From NCBI RefSeq assembly GCF_008369325.1, contig NZ_VOBI01000010.1:62001-126000 (forward strand): a stretch of 64,000 nt of DNA, read 5' to 3'. The notes under the pieces are model-generated. The model ran no database searches and had not been told where the DNA came from. It saw only the letters and a list, made by a program, of their open reading frames with translations. The DNA is from Pseudomonas sp. ANT_H12B. Its GTDB lineage: Bacteria; Pseudomonadota; Gammaproteobacteria; Pseudomonadales; Pseudomonadaceae. The position numbers and the translations under genes were made by a program. Below are positions 1-10,400 of the stretch, piece by piece. Each line of letters opens with the position of its first letter. The stretch's first letter is position 1.

Positions 1-446
1 AGCCAGACCAGCACGTCTTCTGGCGGCACGGCCAGACTGTCGAGGGTCGCTTCCAGCACACCGGCCGCCAGCCCGCGCCAACCAGCATGGGCCGCGGCTA
101 CGCGAGTGCCGGCACGGTCGCAGAACAACGCGGGCAGGCAATCGGCAGTCATTGCCGCACAGGCAATACCGGGCGTAGCCGTCCAGCTGGCATCGGCAGT
201 GGCCGTAAGGCTTGGGTCTGCGTGGGCCACGGCAATGCCGTGAACCTGCTTTAACCAGGCCGGTTGAATAGAGAAATGATCGGTGAGGCGACGGCGGTTC
301 TCGGCAACAGCTTTGGGGCTGTCATCGACGTGATCGCCGAGGTTGAGGCTGTCGAACGGCGCCAGACTGACGCCGCCCGCACGGGTGGTAACGCAGGCTT
401 TCACCCCGGCAGGCGCAGGCCAGTCGGGAATCAGCCAGTCACTCAT
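1..446 (-). CDS. pgeF: PgeF/YfiH-type peptidoglycan editing factor (partial, 3' part outside window)
   Basis: N-terminal 148 residues of the laccase-domain (DUF152) family; the remainder lies beyond base 1. The likely metal-site residues are visible: H69 in LKQVHG, C103 in TADCLP and H120 in AHAGWRG. Family members act on purine nucleosides in vitro and, as PgeF, remove mis-incorporated L-Ser from muropeptide precursors. The start ATG (bases 446-444) overlaps the TGA of rluD by 4 bp, so the two are translationally coupled, the usual arrangement in Pseudomonas. Confidence 0.9.
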   Translation of the reverse strand, partial: MSDWLIPDWPAPAGVKACVTTRAGGVSLAPFDSLNLGDHVDDSPKAVAENRRRLTDHFSIQPAWLKQVHGIAVAHADPSLTATADASWTATPGIACAAMTADCLPALFCDRAGTRVAAAHAGWRGLAAGVLEATLDSLAVPPEDVLVW

Positions 447-1405
447 CCGATGAACGCCTCGCGGTCTTGCTTGAGCAGCGTCAGCAACCAGACGAAATCG
501 TCCGGCAGTGGCGATTCCCAGCTCATGCGTTTACCGGTGGTCGGATGATCCAGCTCCAGGAACCGCGCATGCAGCGCCTGACGCGGAAAAGCCTTCAACG
601 ATTCGACCATGGTCACACTGGCTGCCGGCGGAATGCGGAAACGACCGCCGTAGGCAGGATCTCCGACCAACGGGTAGTTGATGTGGGCCATGTGCACGCG
701 AATCTGGTGCGTACGACCGGTTTCCAGCTTCACCCGCACGTGAGTGTGGGAGCGGAAACGCTCGAGCACGCGGTAATGGCTGACGGCTTGCTTGCCACCT
801 TCCATCACGGCCATGCGCTGGCGTTGCTGGCCGTGACGACCGATCGGGGCGTTGATCTTGCCACCGGCCGTCACCACACCGATCACGATGCACTCGTAGA
901 TCCGGCTTACGCTGCGGCTCTGCAACTGTGTAACCAGCTGCGTCTGAGCCTGAATGGTCTTGGCCACCACCATCAGACCGGTGGTGTCCTTGTCCAGGCG
1001 ATGCACGATACCGGCGCGGGGCACATTGATAATGTCCGGCACGTGGTGCAGCAAAGCGTTGAGCAAGGTGCCATCAGCGTGACCGGCAGCCGGATGCACC
1101 ACCAGACCCGCAGGTTTGTTGATCACCAGGATGTCGTCATCTTCGTAGACGATGTCCAGCTCGATGTCTTGAGCGATCCATTCGCCCTGAGCTTCCTGCT
1201 CGGCAGTCAGTTCAAGAATGGCACCACCATGAACAATGTCTCGCGGGCGGATAACCGCCCCATCCACAGTCAGGCGGCCGTCTTTGATCCAGGCGGAAAG
1301 GCGCGAGCGCGAGTGCTCAGCGAATAATTGTGCGGCGACTTGATCGAGGCGTTGGCCGCCCAATTCGGACGGCACCTCTGCGCGAAGTTCAATTTTATCG
1401 GACAT
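443..1405 (-). CDS. rluD: 23S rRNA pseudouridine(1911/1915/1917) synthase RluD
   Basis: 320 residues from the MSDKIEL start; a longer in-frame start at 1426 adds seven residues and is less likely. There is an N-terminal S4 RNA-binding domain (about 15-75) and an RsuA/RluD catalytic domain with the signature HRLDKDTTG, catalytic Asp138 (E. coli Asp139). It isomerises uridines in helix 69 of 23S rRNA, supporting late 50S assembly. It is divergent from bamD and coupled to pgeF downstream. Confidence 0.96.
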   Translation of the reverse strand: MSDKIELRAEVPSELGGQRLDQVAAQLFAEHSRSRLSAWIKDGRLTVDGAVIRPRDIVHGGAILELTAEQEAQGEWIAQDIELDIVYEDDDILVINKPAGLVVHPAAGHADGTLLNALLHHVPDIINVPRAGIVHRLDKDTTGLMVVAKTIQAQTQLVTQLQSRSVSRIYECIVIGVVTAGGKINAPIGRHGQQRQRMAVMEGGKQAVSHYRVLERFRSHTHVRVKLETGRTHQIRVHMAHINYPLVGDPAYGGRFRIPPAASVTMVESLKAFPRQALHARFLELDHPTTGKRMSWESPLPDDFVWLLTLLKQDREAFIG

Positions 1406-1556
1406 GCTCAGACTAGGCGTCGGCACAGCCTTTGGTTTCGGCTGCGCGCTTGTGGTTAAATACGGCGTCTTTTGCCCCGAGGCTATTCAACGGGGCGCTC
1501 ATCATAACAGGACGGCCCCGCCCAAGACAGCGGCCGTCATAGGGACGCAAGCCGCC

Positions 1557-2579
1557 ATGCAAGTGAAACACCTGCTGCTGATCGCCATCCTCGCATTGAC
1601 CGCTGCTTGCTCATCGAAGGAAGTCGTAGACGAAAACCTTAGCGAAGTCGAGCTGTACCAGCAGGCTCAGACCGACCTGGATAACAACAGCTACACCAGC
1701 GCCACTTCGAAACTGAAGGCCCTGGAGTCGCGTTATCCGTTCGGCCGCTACGCCGATCAGGCTCAACTCGAGCTCATCTACGCCAACTACAAGAACGCCG
1801 AGCCTGAGGCTGCCAAGTCTGCCGCCGAGCGTTTCATTCGTCTGCATCCACAGCATCCGAACGTCGATTACGCTTACTACCTCAAGGGTCTGACCTCTTT
1901 CGACCAGGACGTCGGCATACTGGCGCGCTTCCTGCCGCTGGACATGACCAAGCGTGACCCGGGTGCCGCTCGCGACTCCTACAACGAGTTCGCCCAGCTG
2001 ACCAGCCGCTTCCCGAACAGCCGCTACGCGCCGGACGCCAAGCAGCGCATGATCTACCTGCGCAACCTGCTGGCCGCCTACGAGATTCACGTTGCCGACT
2101 ACTACCTGACCCGTCAGGCCTACGTCGCCGCCGCGAACCGTGGTCGTTACGTTGTGGAAAACTTCCAGGAAACCCCGTCGGTCGGTGACGGCCTGGCGGT
2201 GATGACCGAAGCTTACCAGCGCCTGCATCTGGACGACCTGGCCGCCACCAGCCTCGAAACCCTGAAGCTCAACTACCCGAACCATCCAAGCCTGGTCGAC
2301 GGTCAGTTCCAGCCTTCGGTGGCCGAAGCCGACAACCGTTCGTGGTTGAGCAAGGCGACCCTGGGCCTGATCGAATCCCGTCCGCCGCTGCCGCCGGGCG
2401 AAACCCGCGCCAACCAGGACGTGCAGAAGCAGTTCCAGGACGCCAAGGACGCGATTCCGAACGATCTCAAGCCTAAAGATGCAGATGGCGACGTGATCGA
2501 AGAAGAGGAACACGAAGCGGCAGGCAACAACGAAGACCGCTCGTGGTTCAGCTACATGACCTTCGGCGTGTTCGACTGA
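1557..2579 (+). CDS. bamD: Outer membrane assembly lipoprotein BamD (ComL)
   Basis: 340 residues starting MQVKHLLLIA; the lipobox LTAAC places the lipidated cysteine at Cys18. The mature part is TPR-like (ELYQQAQTDLD, SRYPFGRYADQAQLELIYAN). BamD is the essential lipoprotein of the BAM complex that folds outer-membrane beta-barrels. The open frame continues 51 codons upstream, but that part lacks coding character and the ATG at 1557 gives a normal signal peptide. The C-terminal extension is acidic (DVIEEEEHEAAGN). A strong hairpin terminator follows. Confidence 0.95.
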   Translation: MQVKHLLLIAILALTAACSSKEVVDENLSEVELYQQAQTDLDNNSYTSATSKLKALESRYPFGRYADQAQLELIYANYKNAEPEAAKSAAERFIRLHPQHPNVDYAYYLKGLTSFDQDVGILARFLPLDMTKRDPGAARDSYNEFAQLTSRFPNSRYAPDAKQRMIYLRNLLAAYEIHVADYYLTRQAYVAAANRGRYVVENFQETPSVGDGLAVMTEAYQRLHLDDLAATSLETLKLNYPNHPSLVDGQFQPSVAEADNRSWLSKATLGLIESRPPLPPGETRANQDVQKQFQDAKDAIPNDLKPKDADGDVIEEEEHEAAGNNEDRSWFSYMTFGVFD

Positions 2580-2594
2580 CACCTTGGGTTGTGC

Positions 2595-2626
2595 AAAAAA
2601 GGGAGACTCTTGAGTCTCCCTTTTTT
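2595..2626 (+). terminator. Rho-independent terminator after bamD
   Basis: Perfect 9-bp stem GGGAGACTC/GAGTCTCCC with a 2-base loop, preceded by six A and followed by six T, 15 bp after the bamD stop. Confidence 0.93.
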
Positions 2627-2704
2627 ATGGCCGCGTTTATTACGCTGTGCGCCCGGCATGTCCTTGGCTAAACTGCTGAATCACTCGCCATAAAGCAGCT
2701 CACC

Positions 2705-2938
2705 ATGCTTCGTTTATTGTTCTGGATCGCCCTGATTGCCGCCGCGGTATGGTTCTGGCGCAAATTCAAGGGCCAGGCCTCAAGGCCCAAGTCCTCCGCC
2801 GAGCTGGAAGCGGCCCCCATGGTCCGCTGCGCTCATTGCGGCGTCCACTTGCCCCGCGACCGTGCGCTGAGTCTTCAACAACAGTGGTATTGCAGCCAGG
2901 CTCACCTTGAGCAAGGCCCGGGTTCCAGTGATCGCTGA
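2705..2938 (+). CDS. Small membrane-anchored zinc-ribbon-like protein (PP0621 family)
   Basis: 77 residues. One N-terminal membrane segment (about 3-19, LRLLFWIALIAAAVWFW) is followed by a basic stretch and a putative metal site formed by Cys42, Cys45, Cys63 and His67 (CAHC...CSQAH). I recognise it as the conserved Pseudomonas PP0621-type protein that sits upstream of pilS; no function is known to me. Its 3' end overlaps the proposed pilS start by 11 bp, suggesting co-translation. Confidence 0.8.
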   Translation: MLRLLFWIALIAAAVWFWRKFKGQASRPKSSAELEAAPMVRCAHCGVHLPRDRALSLQQQWYCSQAHLEQGPGSSDR

Positions 2939-4517
2939 GACCTCCAGTCCCGACAGCAAACAAGCCCAGCGACTGCTGCGTCTCTATCATCTTTACCGTT
3001 TAAGCATCGGCATCACCCTGGTGCTGTTGATCTCCAGCAACATGGACAACCAGTTGCTGACGTTTGCCAATGACAACCTGCTGCGCAATGGCAGCTGGTT
3101 GTACCTTGTGCTGAATATCTTGTTGGTGGTTTTTCTCGAGAACACCCGGCGCCCGACACAATTGTTCAGCCTGGCGCTGGCCGATGTCCTGTTGCTGTGC
3201 GCTCTGTTCTACGCCGCTGGTGGTGTGGCCAGCGCCATTGGTAACCTGCTGATCGTATCGGTTGCCATCAGCAACACATTGCTGAGAAGGCGCATCGGTC
3301 TGCTGATTGCCGCAATCGGCGCCCTCGGAATCGTGGGTTCGAGCCTCCTCCTGAGCTTCACTCATCCCATTAGCCCCAACGACTACCTGCAATCCGGCAC
3401 GCTTGGCGCCCTCTGTTTTGCTGCAGCGTTGCTGGTACAGGGCCTGATCCGACGCATGGAGGTCAGCGAAAACCTGGCCGAACAACGGGCCAGCGAAGTC
3501 GTTGGCCTTGAAGCCCTCAACGCGCTGATCCTGCAACGCATGCGCACCGGCATACTGGTGCTCGACGACCAGCGGCGCGTTCAGCTGACCAACCAAAGTG
3601 CTATGACCCTGCTGGGTCTCGACAATCTCGAAGGCCAATTGATCGACGACTACTTACCCACCCTGGTCGAACGCCTGCACCTGTGGCTCAACAATCCGAC
3701 GCTGCGCCCCCAGACCATGAAAGTCGCCAGCAATGGCCTGGAGCTGCAACCGAGCTTCATTGCGCTGGACCAAAGCCCTCACCACCAGACCCTGATTTTC
3801 CTCGAAGACCTCGCCCAGATCGCCCAACAAGCCCAACAACTGAAACTTGCCGCCCTGGGCCGCCTGACCGCCGGCATCGCCCATGAGATCCGAAATCCAC
3901 TGGGCGCCATTAGTCATGCCGCGCAGCTATTGCAGGAATCAGAGGAACTGAACGGTGCGGATCGACGTCTGACACAGATTATTCAAGACCACTCTCAGCG
4001 AATGAATCGGGTAATCGAAAATGTCCTGCAACTGTCCCGTCGCCAACAAAGCGTGCCGCAACGGCTCGATCTGAAGCCGTGGGTGGAGCAGTTCGTCACC
4101 GAAACCCGCGAGAGGGCGACCGAGCGCCAGCAGATTCAACTGCGCATCGGTTCGGGAGATTTCAAAACCCTGATGGACCCAAACCAGTTGACCCAGATTC
4201 TCGACAATCTGTTACGCAATGCCTGGCGCCATAGCGCGCTGACCCACGACATTGCACAGGTCTGGCTTGAGTTGTTCGTCGCCCCCGACAGCCAGTTACC
4301 GATCCTCGAGATACTCGACAACGGCCCCGGCGTGACACCCGACCATCAGGGGCATCTGTTCGAACCTTTCTTCACCACCAGCACCCAAGGCACTGGCCTG
4401 GGGCTGTATCTGTCCCGTGAGTTGTGCGAAAGCAACCAGGCCCGCCTAGACTTCAAACCACGCCAAGACGGCGGCTGCTTTCGCATTACCTTTGCTCACG
4501 GACGGAAACAAAGTTGA
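2928..4517 (+). CDS. pilS: Sensor histidine kinase PilS
   Basis: 529 residues from the GTG at 2928 (a TTG at 2907 would add seven). The N-terminus holds about six membrane segments (residues 20-175), then a PAS-like linker (about 190-290) and a HisKA/HATPase core. The phosphorylated His of GIAHEIRNP falls at residue 319 with this start, the number reported for P. aeruginosa PilS, which supports the GTG. ATP-lid glycines are seen in DNGPGV and GTGLGLYLSR. PilS monitors pilin in the membrane and phosphorylates PilR to control pilA transcription. pilR follows 2 bp later. Confidence 0.95.
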   Translation: MIAETSSPDSKQAQRLLRLYHLYRLSIGITLVLLISSNMDNQLLTFANDNLLRNGSWLYLVLNILLVVFLENTRRPTQLFSLALADVLLLCALFYAAGGVASAIGNLLIVSVAISNTLLRRRIGLLIAAIGALGIVGSSLLLSFTHPISPNDYLQSGTLGALCFAAALLVQGLIRRMEVSENLAEQRASEVVGLEALNALILQRMRTGILVLDDQRRVQLTNQSAMTLLGLDNLEGQLIDDYLPTLVERLHLWLNNPTLRPQTMKVASNGLELQPSFIALDQSPHHQTLIFLEDLAQIAQQAQQLKLAALGRLTAGIAHEIRNPLGAISHAAQLLQESEELNGADRRLTQIIQDHSQRMNRVIENVLQLSRRQQSVPQRLDLKPWVEQFVTETRERATERQQIQLRIGSGDFKTLMDPNQLTQILDNLLRNAWRHSALTHDIAQVWLELFVAPDSQLPILEILDNGPGVTPDHQGHLFEPFFTTSTQGTGLGLYLSRELCESNQARLDFKPRQDGGCFRITFAHGRKQS

Positions 4518-4519
4518 AC

Positions 4520-5860
4520 ATGAGCCCACGGCAAAAAGTCTTGATCGTCGACGACGAACCGGATATCCGCGAACTCCTGGAAATCACCCTGGGACGGATG
4601 AAACTCGACACCTTCAGTGCCCGCAACCTTGGCGAAGCCCAGGCTCTGCTGACGCGAGAGACGTTTAACCTGTGCCTGACCGACATGCGCCTGCCGGATG
4701 GCACTGGCCTTGAACTGGTGCAACACATTCAACAACGCTACCCACAAGTACCGGTGGCAATGATCACTGCGTATGGCAGCCTGGAAACAGCGATCAACGC
4801 CCTCAAGGCTGGCGCCTTTGATTTCCTGACCAAACCGGTGGACCTCACCCGCCTGCGGGAACTGGTCAGTAGCGCCTTGCGTTTGCCTGCTGCGGGTGGC
4901 CCCAGCGTAGCCATTGATCGCCGCTTGCTGGGCGACTCATTGCCCATGCGCGCCTTGCGCAAACACATCGACAAACTGGCCCGCAGTCAGGCGCCGGTGT
5001 ACATCAGCGGCGAATCCGGCAGCGGCAAGGAGCTGGTCGCACGGCTGATCCATGAGCAAGGGCCGCGCGCCAATCAGCCATTCGTCCCGGTTAACTGTGG
5101 GGCGATTCCGTCGGAACTGATGGAGAGCGAATTTTTCGGCCATCGCAAAGGCAGCTTCAGCGGCGCCATCGAAGACAAGCCCGGGCTGTTCCAGGCGGCC
5201 CATGGCGGTACGCTGTTTCTCGACGAAGTGGCTGACTTGCCGCTGGCGATGCAGGTCAAACTGCTACGGGCCATTCAGGAAAAAGCCGTTCGCAGGGTCG
5301 GCGAGCAGCAGGAAATCGTGGTTGATGTCCGCATCCTCTGCGCCACCCACAAAGACCTCGATGCCGAAGTCGCCGCCGAACGCTTTCGCCAGGATTTGTA
5401 CTACCGGCTGAACGTGATCGAACTTCGGGTTCCGCCCTTGCGCGAACGTCGGGAAGACATCGAGCCCTTGGCCTGCCATATGCTCAAACGTCTGGCAGCC
5501 GGTACTGGCCAACCCGCCGCAAAACTCCACCCACAAGCTCTGGATGCGCTGAAAAGCTATCGCTTTCCGGGCAACGTGCGGGAACTGGAAAACGTGCTCG
5601 AGCGGGCTCACACCTTGTGCGAGAACAAACAGATCGAAGCCTCCGATTTGCGACTGGCCGAAGGCAACTGCGCCGCAGAAGGCGGTGTGCCAGACCTGAC
5701 GCAGATCGACAACCTGGAAGACTACCTGGAAAACGTTGAACGCAAACTCATTCTCCAGGCCCTGGAAGAAACCCGCTGGAACCGCACGGCGGCGGCACAG
5801 CGGTTGAATTTGTCGTTTCGGTCGATGCGCTACAGGCTCAAGAAATTAGGGTTGGATTGA
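4520..5860 (+). CDS. pilR: Sigma-54-dependent response regulator PilR
   Basis: 446 residues: receiver domain (phospho-acceptor Asp55 in LTDMRLPDG), AAA+ domain with Walker A GESGSGKE, and a C-terminal FIS-type helix-turn-helix (NRTAAAQRLNLS). The sigma-54 contact loop reads GSFSGA instead of the common GAFTGA. It is the partner of PilS and activates RpoN-dependent pilA transcription. The open frame extends 32 codons into pilS; the ATG at 4520 is the family start. The last 23 bp overlap the antisense 3' end of thiO. Confidence 0.95.
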   Translation: MSPRQKVLIVDDEPDIRELLEITLGRMKLDTFSARNLGEAQALLTRETFNLCLTDMRLPDGTGLELVQHIQQRYPQVPVAMITAYGSLETAINALKAGAFDFLTKPVDLTRLRELVSSALRLPAAGGPSVAIDRRLLGDSLPMRALRKHIDKLARSQAPVYISGESGSGKELVARLIHEQGPRANQPFVPVNCGAIPSELMESEFFGHRKGSFSGAIEDKPGLFQAAHGGTLFLDEVADLPLAMQVKLLRAIQEKAVRRVGEQQEIVVDVRILCATHKDLDAEVAAERFRQDLYYRLNVIELRVPPLRERREDIEPLACHMLKRLAAGTGQPAAKLHPQALDALKSYRFPGNVRELENVLERAHTLCENKQIEASDLRLAEGNCAAEGGVPDLTQIDNLEDYLENVERKLILQALEETRWNRTAAAQRLNLSFRSMRYRLKKLGLD

Positions 5861-6974
5861 GGGCTCCTTCGTCGGAACGCCGCCCGGTTGGCGCATACGG
5901 CGCCGGATCAATAATCGGGGCCCTACCCAGCATCACATCCGCAAACAGCTGACATGACGCCGGTGCCAGCACCAAGCCGTTGCGGTAATGCCCGCAGTTC
6001 AGCCAGAGCCCATCAAACCCAGGCACCCGGCCAATGTAGGGAACCCCCTCCGGCGAACCCGGCCGCAGCCCGGCCCAATGCCCCACGACCTCGGCGTCCG
6101 CCAGTGCAGGAATCAACTCCACCGCCGACGCCTTCAGACTCTCCAGGGCCGATTCGGTCGGCGTCTTGTCGAAACCTTCATGCTCCAGCGTACTGCCAAT
6201 CAGAATGTGCCCGTCGCGCCGTGGAATCGCATAACGTCCCTTGGCCAACACCATGCTCGGCAGGAAATCTGACGCGCACTTGTAGAGAATCATCTGCCCT
6301 TTCACCGGCTCAACCGGCAGGTCCAGCCCCAGGCTTTTAAGTAAATCACCGCTCCAGGCCCCAGCGGTCAGCACCACCTGATCGCCATGAATGGCACCCG
6401 CTGAGGTCTGCACCCCGACCACCGCGCCGTCTTCGCGGATAAACCCGCTGACTTCGCACTGCTCATGTATCGTCACGTTCGGCAGTGCCAGCAATGCGGC
6501 CTTGAGGGATTTGACCAGTCGCGGATTACGCACATTGGCCACATCGGCCATGTAGATCGCCCGGGAAAAACCGCTACCCAGCACGGGTACCGCGTCGTGA
6601 GCCGCCGAGATATCCACAGCTCGCAGCGGACGGTTTTCCCGCTCGGCCCAGGCAAGTGCCTGGGCCTCATCATCCAGATCCAGCCAGTACAACCCGGTGG
6701 TATGCACCTCCGGATCAACACCGGTTGCCGCGAACAAACGCTCTCCCAACTGGGGATAAAAATCCTGGGACCAGTGCGCCAGCGCAGTGACCGCCGGGCT
6801 ATAGCGCCACGGGTAAAGCGGCGAAACGATACCGCCACCGGCCCAGGACGACTCCTGACCGACGTTCCCGCGATCCAGCAGCACAACGCTTTGCACTTCG
6901 GACGCGAGATTGAACGCTGTCAGCAGGCCAATCACCCCGCCGCCGACAATCACCACTTGTTGTTGCCTGGTCAT
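5838..6974 (-). CDS. thiO: Glycine oxidase ThiO (FAD-dependent)
   Basis: 378 residues from MTRQQQVV; a TTG four codons upstream is weaker. The N-terminal Rossmann motif is VVIVGGGVIGLLTAFNLA, the DAO-family fold follows, and the C-terminal FAD motif LWLNCGHYRNGLVLAP is present. ThiO oxidises glycine to iminoacetate/glyoxylate for the thiazole moiety of thiamine. The gene lies between pilR and the minor pilins, as in P. aeruginosa, and its 3' end overlaps pilR tail-to-tail by 23 bp. Confidence 0.92.
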   Translation of the reverse strand: MTRQQQVVIVGGGVIGLLTAFNLASEVQSVVLLDRGNVGQESSWAGGGIVSPLYPWRYSPAVTALAHWSQDFYPQLGERLFAATGVDPEVHTTGLYWLDLDDEAQALAWAERENRPLRAVDISAAHDAVPVLGSGFSRAIYMADVANVRNPRLVKSLKAALLALPNVTIHEQCEVSGFIREDGAVVGVQTSAGAIHGDQVVLTAGAWSGDLLKSLGLDLPVEPVKGQMILYKCASDFLPSMVLAKGRYAIPRRDGHILIGSTLEHEGFDKTPTESALESLKASAVELIPALADAEVVGHWAGLRPGSPEGVPYIGRVPGFDGLWLNCGHYRNGLVLAPASCQLFADVMLGRAPIIDPAPYAPTGRRSDEGALNPTLIS

Positions 6975-7029
6975 GTTGTGATCCAACCGTTAAATAGACA
7001 GAGGGCGCAAAAGGCGCCCGAAAAGGAAT

Positions 7030-7431
7030 TCAGCGCCCCCAACAATCCTTGGTGGTCAGCCCGGCCGTTGCGTTGACCATGCCTCTGACGCCTGTGTTGG
7101 TAATGGTGAAATTACCGCATTTGTCAGTCGCCATGGCCTTGCCGGCCTTGCGCTCCGCCGTCAGCAGGAAGGTCTGATCGGTCAGGGTCGGGGTGATGGT
7201 GTAGAAGTCATTACCGGCGCTCAGGCCGATGGCATTGGTGTAGACATTATTCTTCGAGTAGAAGCGCTCAAGGATCTGCGCCTGTTCGGAGAGCAACCCG
7301 ACCACTTCAGTTCGGCGACCTTTTTTTACGTATTCGGTGAGGCTCGGGTAGCCAATGGTAATGACGATCCCGATGATCGCAATCACGATCATGATTTCGA
7401 TCAGGGTAAAACCACGGTTGGATCTGCGCAT
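7030..7431 (-). CDS. pilE: Type IV minor pilin PilE
   Basis: 133 residues, class III prepilin signal with cleavage expected between Gly7 and Phe8 (RGFTLIEIMIVIAIIG), Glu5 of the mature protein present. The C-terminal disulfide pair is probably the Cys of DKCGNF and the Cys of TKDCWGR. Last gene of the minor-pilin operon, 14 bp after pilY1; minor pilins prime pilus assembly in the inner membrane. No pilY2 lies between pilY1 and pilE, unlike P. aeruginosa. Confidence 0.93.
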   Translation of the reverse strand: MRRSNRGFTLIEIMIVIAIIGIVITIGYPSLTEYVKKGRRTEVVGLLSEQAQILERFYSKNNVYTNAIGLSAGNDFYTITPTLTDQTFLLTAERKAGKAMATDKCGNFTITNTGVRGMVNATAGLTTKDCWGR

Positions 7432-7445
7432 GCCTCAACTCTCAC

Positions 7446-10400
7446 TTACTGTATTTGTCGCCACATGATGCGACGGTTGGTGCCACCGACAGGTTTTTCC
7501 ACCAGGGAGGTCACGCCGCCACTGGAGTCGCTCACAATCTTGCGGGACGCGTTATTGACGACGGCGTTCAAGGTCGGAATACCACCAGTGAAAATCACCC
7601 CGCTGGATATCGAATCCTTGGTGTCGACCAGACTGTCGCCATTGGTATCGAGCACCGCGTAATTGAGCATCTTACCGCTGAATGCATCGAGCTCGACCAG
7701 TTTGCCGGTACCGAAACTGGCGCAAGGATCGGTGGTGTCCACGCTGGCCGTGGTGAACACGATCCGCCCGGACACCAGATTGGCCTGATTGATCACCCGC
7801 TCACCGGTCAACACGTTGTTGTACACCAGCGGCAGGTACCAGCCTTTTTTCGCCGGATAGGTCACGTCGTTCTGGCTGGTGGTGATGAGTTGCCCACTGC
7901 TGCCCGACAACACACCAGTCACCGTCTGAATCTGCAAACTGGACGTTGTGAATTGACCGGAGCCACCCTCCGCATCCCACACTCCATAGAACGCCTGGAG
8001 GTCTTTGTTGGTCTTGTCCGCCGTCTCGTTGAATTTACCGGTGCCGAAAAACACGACCTTCCCTCCCAACGAATTGTCCGCCAACAATGGTTGCACGGTA
8101 ATTGGCTGGGTGGCGCCGCCCGCGGTGGTGAACAGCGGTTTGCGGGAAAACGCCAGATCCCACACATCAGGGTTGGTGTCGCTCAAATCAAACTTCCACA
8201 GCCGCCCCTTCAAGTCGCCGCCGTAAGCGGCCTGCACCACATTCTGCGAGTTGACCCGAAGTTTTACCGACGACAGGCCGTTGGTAGTTTCGGAGCCGTC
8301 GACCACTATTTTCTTGATCAGCGAGCCGTCGCGAATGTCGACCACGTACAACGCTGCCACCCCGGAGTTGCTGCCATAACCGTTAGAGATGAATGCAGCC
8401 CATCGACCGCCGGGCAAGCGTGCCACTTCCGGTCGTGCGTAGGCATAACCCAGATCATTGAAAACGTTCGACGTGTTTGCTGTGGCCGGTGCGCTGATTT
8501 CCCACAATGCCTTGGTCGCATTACCTGCCGAGGCGTCGAACAACTGCAACGCGTAGAAAGTCCTGCCCCCCGCCCCTGTTCCACCCAATGCCAGGGTCTT
8601 CCATGCACTGCCGAGTTGCGCATCGAATACGGCGACCTGACCATCGACCAGAAACTTGTGGCTGACACCGTTGATGTAATTGGGCTCGGCAATCAGACGT
8701 AGCGAAGGCAACACACTGGAAGGCATGTAGGCATAACGCCTGGCACCGTTGGTCGTATTGATGACATTTACAAAACCGTCGTTGGCGTTCACCACCAGGC
8801 TGGAGTTCATGGTTACCGCTTTGGTTGCCAAATAGGTGCTGTAAGTGGTGTCGGCCGCCAGATCGGACGCAGTTTTATCCGTGGGTGAAGCCAAGGCCAA
8901 TGGCGAATTGATGATGTCGCCAAGCAGCACACTGCGCACTTTCAGCCCGGCCTTGTTGGTGCCCTTGCTCCACTCCACCAGATCGGTGCCGGTGATGCCG
9001 GTAGGCAAACTCTGGCTAAGGGATGTTTTCTGGGCGGGGGAAAAACTGGCGTAGTTCAGCGTCACAGCCACGTTGTCCAGGGTGTTCCAGGATTGATAGG
9101 TCGGTGCCGTGGCACCGGGCACGATGGCGGTATCAGTGGTCCATAACACCGAGGCGGTGTCGACCGCGCCACCAGAAGTAAATCCGTAGGACTTGATCGT
9201 GCCGCGCCAGTCCTTGGGATCGTAACTGGTCTGGAAGAAACTCGAGCCGCTGGCCAGCGTGGTCCCGCTGGCGACGCCGCCGCCACCGGAACCGGCCTTG
9301 GAGGTGATATCGCTCAGGGCGGACGACAGTGCACTGTTGAGCCCCGCATTGTCGCTCGCCTGGTAATACTTGCCCTGCCCGTAACGGGCCGCGTCCGACA
9401 ACATCTGGTTCGAGGTGGCGAAACCGACGGTGTAGGTGTTCATGTTCTGTTTGGGAAAATCCGCCGCGTCCCAGTTTTTGCCCGCAGAATCGGTGCCGGT
9501 CGTGCGCATGTCGATGTCGAAGGCGAACTTGGCGATGTCATCCAGATAAAGAGTATCGCCCTCATCGTCGCCGCCGGGTCCGTCATTATTCACACCGTCC
9601 CAATTGGGGAGCCGGGCAGCCCCCAAGGGGTCTTGGGTCGATGTGGTCGGGAAGGTTCGGTCATAGGTGGGCAAGCCGTCAGTAATCACCACACCATAGT
9701 TTTTTTGGCAACGGTACTGGATCGGGCTGGTGTAAGTGGCGGGCGTCGAGTTGTAGAACGGCGCCATGCCGCGCATGTAGCGGGTGACCTCGTAATAGGC
9801 TTCCGCCAGCGGAGTATTGGCGACAGCGTTCAAGCCTCTGATCGACGTGGTCAGGTTGTTAAAGTTGCTCTCCACCGACAGATCGCTGATGGAACGGGCA
9901 ATGTAGCCACCGTTGCCAGCGTTGGTGCTGGTGGCCGGATTGAACGTCGCCAGGCCGATACGCAACCCGCGGTTATTGGTCACCAGATCGGTGGACACCT
10001 TGCGTGCAACGTTCATCCGGTAATCGGTGGGGATTGAACCGGCGGTAAAATCAAATCTGTTTCCGTTGGCCAACCCCACAAGGTACGAAATGTAATCAGC
10101 AGAGTATCGGGTATTTTCGCCGCCAACCGGGTCTGGCAGCTTGAGGCATTGGGGGGCGAGGCTGTTGTTATAAAAAGCGTACTCACCACTGGAACAGCCA
10201 GACGTCGGCAGGCTTGAAAGGAAGATTGTGTCACCGGTGATGTTGGAAAACCCCAAACACAGTCCCAGGAACGCATTGCATTGTCGGGCCGGTGTTCTGT
10301 TCACTGCCGGATCGAACCCCGCAGCGTAGATGATGCTGTTCATGCTGCCCGAATCGTCGATCAACAACATCACGTTCGGCGCAACGGCCGCGGCGCTCAA

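Noticed and set aside
467..1327. A 286-codon open frame antisense to rluD
   Set aside because: Shadow of rluD; repetitive His/Gln/Val composition typical of antisense frames in GC-rich DNA.
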